This document shows positions 6,899-10,611 of a stretch of DNA of 10,611 bases, piece after piece. The notes under the pieces are model-generated. The model searched no databases and was not told where the DNA came from. It worked only from the letters and a program-made list of their open reading frames with translations. Position 1 is the stretch's first letter. Every line of letters begins with the position of its first letter. Made by a program: the position numbers and the translations under genes. Source of the stretch: Chitinophagaceae bacterium (GTDB lineage Bacteria > Bacteroidota > Bacteroidia > Chitinophagales > Chitinophagaceae); assembly GCA_025455665.1 (NCBI GenBank), contig JALOMC010000049.1, positions 1 to 10,611 of the forward strand. Direction: 5' to 3'.

Positions 6899-8317
6899 TT
6901 AGCCAATGCGGTATAGTCGCCGTGCCAGCCAGCCCAGCCAGCCCAGGCCCAGCAGTAGCCAGCTGCCCATGGCCACCCACTCCACCCGGTACCAGCCAAG
7001 GGTGGTGGCCAGCCGCGGCTGCTGGTAAGCAAAGTCGGGGATAGTGCGCCAGTAAGTGCTGTCTACCGTCCAGTCCCAATCGCCGGTTTTGCTGCCGCCA
7101 TAAGCCATTTTTTCGTTCAGGTTTTTCATCAGCATGCGGCGATAGTTTTCCGCATCCTCCAGTAGTTGCAACTGGTGGCGATAGTCGCTTTGGGCCAGGC
7201 CCATGCTCATATTGCGCAGCGCCAGATAGGGGTTGGCAAAAGCCGCCCAGCTACTCACCCGGTTCTGGTCATCCAGGGTTTGCCTGATACGGGCAAAATG
7301 CTTGTCGTATACCAGGTTGCTGTATTCCTCATCGGCCAGCATGATGAGCCCGTCGCCATTGATGGGTAGTTCTTCGCGGGTCTTTACCTGGTAGCGTTTC
7401 AGCAGCGAGTCTTCAAAGGCGGCGATGTGTTCATCGGCGGGGTTGTGGCCGTCGATGCCTTTTTTGCGGTCGTCGGCCAGCGCTTTATTAAACTGCTGGC
7501 GGTGTTCCAGCGGATGCAGGCTATCGGCCGCGTTGGCCACCAGCCGGGGCATTACTATCATCCACACAGCCCAGGCAGCCAGCTGTAGTGTAAGCGAGCT
7601 GCGGCTATCGGCCGCCGCGGCCGACACTGCCACCGATAAGGTACTCAGCAGCACCGCATACAGTGCGTAGCTGCCCAGCCAGCTGGCCAGCCAGCCTGCA
7701 GGCAGGCTATTGCTGGCACCCATGGCGTAGTAAAATGCATATTGAGTGAATACGCCCAACACAGTCACCGCCAGTGCCAGGGTAGCTACTGCCATTGTTT
7801 TGCCAGCCAGGTAGCGGCCGGCCGACAGGCCTTGTGCAGCTACCAGCCGCAGCGTTTGCTGTTCGCGGTCGGTACTTACCAGCCCAAAGCCTGCCAGTAT
7901 GATGAAAAGGGGCAGCAATACCTGCAGCACCCAGGCCATGCTGAAATCGCCAAAGCGACTCATTTCCGTGCGTTGCTGGGCGGGGCTGAACAGCGGTTCG
8001 TTTTGCTTGTGGGCCTCCAGCCGTAGCAAGCCGCCGGCAAATGGCCTGATGCCCTGATCGAGCACCTGCATACCGCTCACCGGCTGAAAAACAATGTGGC
8101 CGTAGTGGGCGCTGCTGTGCGGATTTTGGGGTCCTTGCCCCAGCCATGCCTGCCGCATGGCCTGGGTGGCTTGTGCATGGGCCTGCGTACGGGCCAGGTG
8201 CACCCGGGCGCCATTCCAGCTTACCAGGCCAAAAAGCAGTACCAGCACTGCCAGCATCCACTGAAGGTAGCGCTGCCGCATGAGCTGCTTGAGGGTGTAG
8301 CTATAAACAGTAAACAT
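6899..8317 (-). CDS. ABC-2 type transporter permease with DUF3526 domain, first subunit
   Basis: A 472-residue inner-membrane protein starting MFTVYSYTLKQLMRQRY. Predicted membrane segments lie at about 19-35, 127-147, 172-196, 207-235, 243-262 and 446-468. The extracytoplasmic region between the first two contains SSAHYGHIVFQPVSGMQVLD (68-87) followed by QGIRPFAG, which fits the conserved His-Tyr-Gly and Asp-x-Gly pattern of DUF3526 permeases. LVSTDREQQTLRLVAAQGLS (146-165) is the cytoplasmic EREQxTLR motif that contacts the ATPase in this type of transporter. A second, larger extracytoplasmic domain spans about 263-445. Layout is the same as in the next gene despite low identity, so the two probably arose by duplication and pair up. 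It begins three bases after the ATPase stop, so co-transcription is near certain. Direction of transport and substrate cannot be read from sequence. Confidence 0.93.
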   Translation of the reverse strand: MFTVYSYTLKQLMRQRYLQWMLAVLVLLFGLVSWNGARVHLARTQAHAQATQAMRQAWLGQGPQNPHSSAHYGHIVFQPVSGMQVLDQGIRPFAGGLLRLEAHKQNEPLFSPAQQRTEMSRFGDFSMAWVLQVLLPLFIILAGFGLVSTDREQQTLRLVAAQGLSAGRYLAGKTMAVATLALAVTVLGVFTQYAFYYAMGASNSLPAGWLASWLGSYALYAVLLSTLSVAVSAAAADSRSSLTLQLAAWAVWMIVMPRLVANAADSLHPLEHRQQFNKALADDRKKGIDGHNPADEHIAAFEDSLLKRYQVKTREELPINGDGLIMLADEEYSNLVYDKHFARIRQTLDDQNRVSSWAAFANPYLALRNMSMGLAQSDYRHQLQLLEDAENYRRMLMKNLNEKMAYGGSKTGDWDWTVDSTYWRTIPDFAYQQPRLATTLGWYRVEWVAMGSWLLLGLGWLGWLARRLYRIG

Positions 8318-8320
8318 GGT

Positions 8321-9010
8321 CTAAACGGTTTCGAGGTAAAGTTGCTGCAGGGCATCGGCCGTAATGGCGGCTGTATCCAGTTCGTGCACCAGCCGGCCGC
8401 TTTTCATAATGCCAATGCGATGCCCCACTTGTACAGCATTGAAAATATCGTGGGTGGCCATGAGTACTGTGAGGCCTTCGGCGGCCAGCTGTTTTACCAG
8501 CTGGGTAAATTCGGCCGTGGCTTTGGGATCGAGCCCGCTGGTGGGCTCGTCCATTAAAATGACGCTGGCCTGGCTGGCCAGTGCAATAGCGATGCCTACC
8601 TTTTGGCGCATGCCCTTGCTATAGCCTGCCACCCGCTGGGTATGGGCTTCGGCCTGCAAGCCGGCTTTTTGCAGCAGCGCTGCCAGCTGGCTGGCCGGGT
8701 GCCGGTGGCCTGCCAGGCGACTGAAAAAGTCGAGGTTTTCAAGGCCGGACAGCTGGGGGTACAGCTGTACCACCTCGGGTATGTAGGCTACCCGGGCGCC
8801 GGGGCTGCCGGCCGGCTCATTCATAATGCGGGCCTCGCCGCTACTGGGGCTGGCAAAGCCCAGCAGCAGGTTGATGGTGGTGGTTTTGCCGGCACCGTTT
8901 TGACCCAGCAAGCAGTAAACTTGTCCGGGCGAAATGGCCAGGTTCAAAGCGTTCAGAGCCAGCTGGTGGCCGTACTGTTTGGTGAGCTGGCGAGCCTCAA
9001 TTGCGATCAT
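8321..9010 (-). CDS. ABC transporter ATP-binding protein
   Basis: A 229-residue cytoplasmic ATPase, full length for a single-domain ABC-2 partner. Walker A is GQNGAGKTT at 36-44; the Q-loop region is YIPEVVQLYP at 76-85, with Glu where Gln is common, as often seen in ABC-2 ATPases of the CcmA/NosF type; the signature is YSKGMRQK at 130-137 in place of LSGGQ; Walker B is VILMDEP at 150-156, followed by TSGLD; the H-loop His is 187 in ATHD. All catalytic residues are present. ATG 9010 gives a standard N-terminus, MIAIEARQLTKQYG. It is the first gene of the minus-strand run, and the two permease genes follow at 3 and 48 bases, so it should power that transporter. Confidence 0.96.
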   Translation of the reverse strand: MIAIEARQLTKQYGHQLALNALNLAISPGQVYCLLGQNGAGKTTTINLLLGFASPSSGEARIMNEPAGSPGARVAYIPEVVQLYPQLSGLENLDFFSRLAGHRHPASQLAALLQKAGLQAEAHTQRVAGYSKGMRQKVGIAIALASQASVILMDEPTSGLDPKATAEFTQLVKQLAAEGLTVLMATHDIFNAVQVGHRIGIMKSGRLVHELDTAAITADALQQLYLETV

Positions 9011-9030
9011 GAGCGAAAAAGATTGAATTC

Positions 9031-9065
9031 CGAAAGTAGCTGTTTTTGAAACAAAGTTGCAAAAA
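9031..9065 (-). promoter_or_regulatory. Possible promoter for the ABC transporter operon
   Basis: On the minus strand TTTTTG (9060-9065) is followed after 21 bases by TACTTTCG (9031-9038), one mismatch from TAnnTTTG. It lies 20 bases before the ATPase start codon, so the leader would be short. The spacing fits the Bacteroidota pattern, but AT-rich stretches give such matches by chance. Confidence 0.35.
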
Positions 9066-9118
9066 GGGCGATTTCGATCACGGGCTACCAGCTACAGCAG
9101 GCCTATCACGGGATGGAG

Positions 9119-9138
9119 GGTGGCTGCATACGGCCACC
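9119..9138. repeat. Perfect inverted repeat next to the CorC-like gene promoter
   Basis: GGTGGC at 9119-9124 and GCCACC at 9133-9138 are exact reverse complements with an 8-base spacer. The dyad ends three bases before the TATATTTG box and covers the place where a -33 element would lie. It may be an operator; no matching regulator is visible. Confidence 0.4.
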
Positions 9139-9141
9139 GGC

Positions 9142-9149
9142 TATATTTG
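9142..9149 (+). promoter_or_regulatory. Bacteroidota -7 box for the CorC-like gene
   Basis: TATATTTG is an exact match to the TAnnTTTG consensus of the Bacteroidota primary sigma factor, 24 bases before the TTG start codon. No clear TTG or TTTG -33 element is found 17-23 bases upstream; the inverted repeat at 9119-9138 occupies that place. Transcription would begin near 9155-9157, leaving a leader of under 20 bases. Confidence 0.55.
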
Positions 9150-9173
9150 TAGTCTACCATCTGTTTCACTCCA

Positions 9174-10445
9174 TTGATCACCTACGTTGTCATTCTGGTA
9201 TTGGCGCTACTGCTCACCGGCTTTTTTGCCGGCATCGAAGTGGCTTTTGTGACTACCAATAAACTGAGTATAGAGCTTAAGAAAAAGCAGGGCAAGCGCA
9301 GTGGTGTGCTCATCAGCGAGCTGATGGAACAGCCTTCGCGGTTCATTGGTATGTGCCTCATTGGGTTCAACCTGTTTTTGGTGCTGTACGGCCTGCTGGT
9401 AAGCCACTTGCTAAGCCCGCTGCTGCAGCTGATAGCCATCAATGATGAAGCGACGAATTCGGTACTGGCGCTGGCGGTGCGGGCTGTGATAGGTGTGATG
9501 CTGAGCAGCCTGCTGGCACTGCTGGTAGAGTTTGTGTTCAAAGCCGTATTCAGGGCAAAAAACGATGCCTTGTTGAGCTTTTTTGCCAGTCCGGTGGCAT
9601 TCTTTTTTCGGCTTTTTGAGCCGGTGAGCCGCCTGCTGGTAAGCGTGTCTACCTGGATATTGAAATACGTGTTCAATGTGCGGATGGATGATCCGCGGCG
9701 GCCCTTCAGCCGCATTGATCTGGAGCACTATTTTCAGCAGACCAAAGAGGTGGAAAGCGAGAATACGGAACTCAACAAAGAGCTGTTTGAAAATGCCCTG
9801 GGGCTGCCGGGGGTGCGCATACGCAGCTGCCTGGTACCCCGCAAAGAAATAGTAGGGGTAGAGCAAACGGCCACGGTAGACGAAGCCCGCCGCAAAATGA
9901 TAGATACCAAGCTGAGCAAGCTGTTGGTGTACGATCAGAACATTGACAACATTGTGGGCTATGTGCACCAGCTGGATTTGTTTAAAAATCCGCCGACGCT
10001 GCAAAGCATCCTGATGAGCATACCAGCCGTGCCCGAAACCATGAGCGTAAGCGACCTGATGAGCAAAATGACCCGCGAAGGCAAGAGCATGGCCTGGGTG
10101 GTAGACGAATTTGGCGGTACCGCCGGCATTGTAACCATGGAAGACCTGCTGGAAGAAATATTTGGTGAGATACACGATGAGTACGACACCGAAGAATTTG
10201 TAGAAAAGCAGCTATCGGCTACTGAATACATTTTTAGTGGCCGGCTGGAGATAGACTACCTGCAGGAAAAGTTCGGGCTGCATTTTGAAGAAGCCCCGTC
10301 TGAAACGCTGTCGGGTTTTGTCATCAATCACCACGAGGGCATCCCCAAGCTGGGCGAACGCATTATCATAGACGACTACCAGTTTGAGATACTGAACATG
10401 GCCGACACCCGCATAGAACTGCTGAAGCTGAAGGTGCTGGGGTAG
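9174..10445 (+). CDS. CNNM/CorC-HlyC family membrane protein with CBS domains
   Basis: A 423-residue protein of the hemolysin C/CorC group. An in-frame TAG at 9150-9152 limits the start, and there is no ATG before the first membrane helix, so TTG 9174 is chosen; it gives MITYVVILVLALLLTGFFAG, where family members normally begin. The CNNM (DUF21) membrane domain covers about 1-180, with hydrophobic segments near 3-20, 57-80, 95-125 and 130-165. A CBS pair follows at about 217-335, ending in the highly conserved DEFGGTAGIVTMEDLLEEI (311-329), and a CorC/HlyC C-terminal domain at about 345-420. Relatives are linked to magnesium or other cation efflux, and the CBS pair binds nucleotides. Some CNNM ion-site motifs look altered here (GFN for GNN, EFVFK for ExxPK), so transport is uncertain. 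It is divergent from the ABC operon and convergent with the toxin gene. Confidence 0.93.
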   Translation: MITYVVILVLALLLTGFFAGIEVAFVTTNKLSIELKKKQGKRSGVLISELMEQPSRFIGMCLIGFNLFLVLYGLLVSHLLSPLLQLIAINDEATNSVLALAVRAVIGVMLSSLLALLVEFVFKAVFRAKNDALLSFFASPVAFFFRLFEPVSRLLVSVSTWILKYVFNVRMDDPRRPFSRIDLEHYFQQTKEVESENTELNKELFENALGLPGVRIRSCLVPRKEIVGVEQTATVDEARRKMIDTKLSKLLVYDQNIDNIVGYVHQLDLFKNPPTLQSILMSIPAVPETMSVSDLMSKMTREGKSMAWVVDEFGGTAGIVTMEDLLEEIFGEIHDEYDTEEFVEKQLSATEYIFSGRLEIDYLQEKFGLHFEEAPSETLSGFVINHHEGIPKLGERIIIDDYQFEILNMADTRIELLKLKVLG

Positions 10446-10451
10446 TAATGC

Positions 10452-10490
10452 CTGAGCCATGCACTCCCGCAGAAGAGAGCACTACCTCAG
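10452..10490 (+). terminator. Possible hairpin downstream of the CorC-like gene
   Basis: CTGAG (10452-10456) pairs with CTCAG (10486-10490), and inside it TGCACTC (10460-10466) pairs with GAGAGCA (10475-10481) with one mismatch. The structure starts seven bases after the stop codon. No T tract follows, so it would be a weak or factor-dependent terminator, or only a stabilising 3' hairpin. Confidence 0.35.
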
Positions 10491-10516
10491 TCGAAAGAAG
10501 TAAGACAACGCAGCTA

Positions 10517-10533
10517 CCCTTACTTGATAAGGG
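10517..10533. repeat. Small inverted repeat at the toxin gene stop codon
   Basis: CCCTTA (10517-10522) and TAAGGG (10528-10533) are exact reverse complements around a 5-base loop, spanning the last codons and stop of the toxin fragment. No T tract follows on either strand, so a terminator role is doubtful; a weak hairpin at the 3' end of the toxin message is possible. Confidence 0.35.
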
Positions 10534-10611
10534 GTCGCCTTGCTGCATGACGAACCGCTATGATAAAGACATCGGATTGGCTGATCTCGTACACGATGAG
10601 GTAAGGAAAAA
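10520..10611 (-). CDS. RelE/ParE-family toxin, C-terminal fragment (partial at window edge)
   Basis: Reading the minus strand from the window end gives 30 codons to a TAA at 10520-10522: FPYLIVYEISQSDVFIIAVR followed by HAARRPLIK. This is the C-terminal pattern of RelE/ParE-superfamily toxins: a strand FPYxIVYE, a turn, a strand VxIIAVRH, then Arg residues and RP. The Tyr/Arg/His arrangement in the last strand is a family hallmark. RelE members cut mRNA on the ribosome and ParE members act on gyrase; the fragment cannot tell these apart. The usual antitoxin partner would lie beyond the right edge, most often upstream of the toxin. The gene is convergent with the CorC-like gene, with 74 bases between stops. 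Too short and incomplete for full judgement, but the pattern is distinctive. Confidence 0.8.
   Translation of the reverse strand, partial: FPYLIVYEISQSDVFIIAVRHAARRPLIK

Noticed and set aside
7707..8261. Minus-strand open frame of 184 codons in another phase
   Set aside because: It overlaps the first permease on the same strand in a different frame. The permease frame carries membrane segments and the DREQQTLR motif; this one is Gly/Pro/Ala/Arg-rich without domains.
9411..10175. Minus-strand open frame of 254 codons
   Set aside because: It is antisense to the CorC-like gene, whose CBS and C-terminal motifs are clear. Its product is His/Gln/Ala-rich low-complexity sequence typical of a shadow frame.

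Overview
The window looks like chromosomal DNA from a member of the Bacteroidota, most likely a Chitinophagaceae-type organism of moderate to high GC. The evidence is a DUF5916 outer-membrane protein with an N-terminal CBM9-like domain, small lipocalin-like lipoproteins of the Bacteroidota type, a Bacteroidota form of the DUF3299-like exported protein, a promoter -7 box TATATTTG matching the TAnnTTTG consensus, and weak Shine-Dalgarno signals. This assignment comes from recognising families by eye; no search was run.

Layout, left to right. (1) Plus strand, 1-1037: the C-terminal part of an FtsX/MacB-type ABC permease with a His-rich extracytoplasmic stretch. Its last 11 bases overlap a small exported DUF3299-like protein with a CxxC motif. 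The pair resembles the permease plus DUF3299 arrangement of zinc-linked Zrg-type loci. (2) Minus strand, 9010 down to 1139: seven genes in one direction, all envelope-related. Transcription order is an ABC ATPase, two ABC-2/DUF3526-type permeases, a DUF5916 beta-barrel protein, a translationally coupled lipoprotein, a lipocalin-like lipoprotein and a small predicted outer-membrane protein. Gaps of 111 bp (before the DUF5916 gene) and 120 bp (before the lipocalin-like gene) suggest two or three transcription units. Those two gaps share an unusual short motif. (3) Plus strand, 9174-10445: a CNNM/CorC-type CBS-domain membrane protein, divergent from the ABC operon and read from a TTG start. (4) Right edge, minus strand: the last 30 residues of a RelE/ParE-type toxin, convergent with the CorC-like gene.

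How they may work together: the ATPase and the two permeases almost certainly form one inner-membrane ABC transporter. The DUF5916 barrel and the lipoproteins would act at the outer membrane. A shared role in export or envelope maintenance is a guess from gene order only. No tRNA, rRNA, CRISPR array, insertion sequence or prophage gene was seen, and no gene-free stretch reaches 300 bases.
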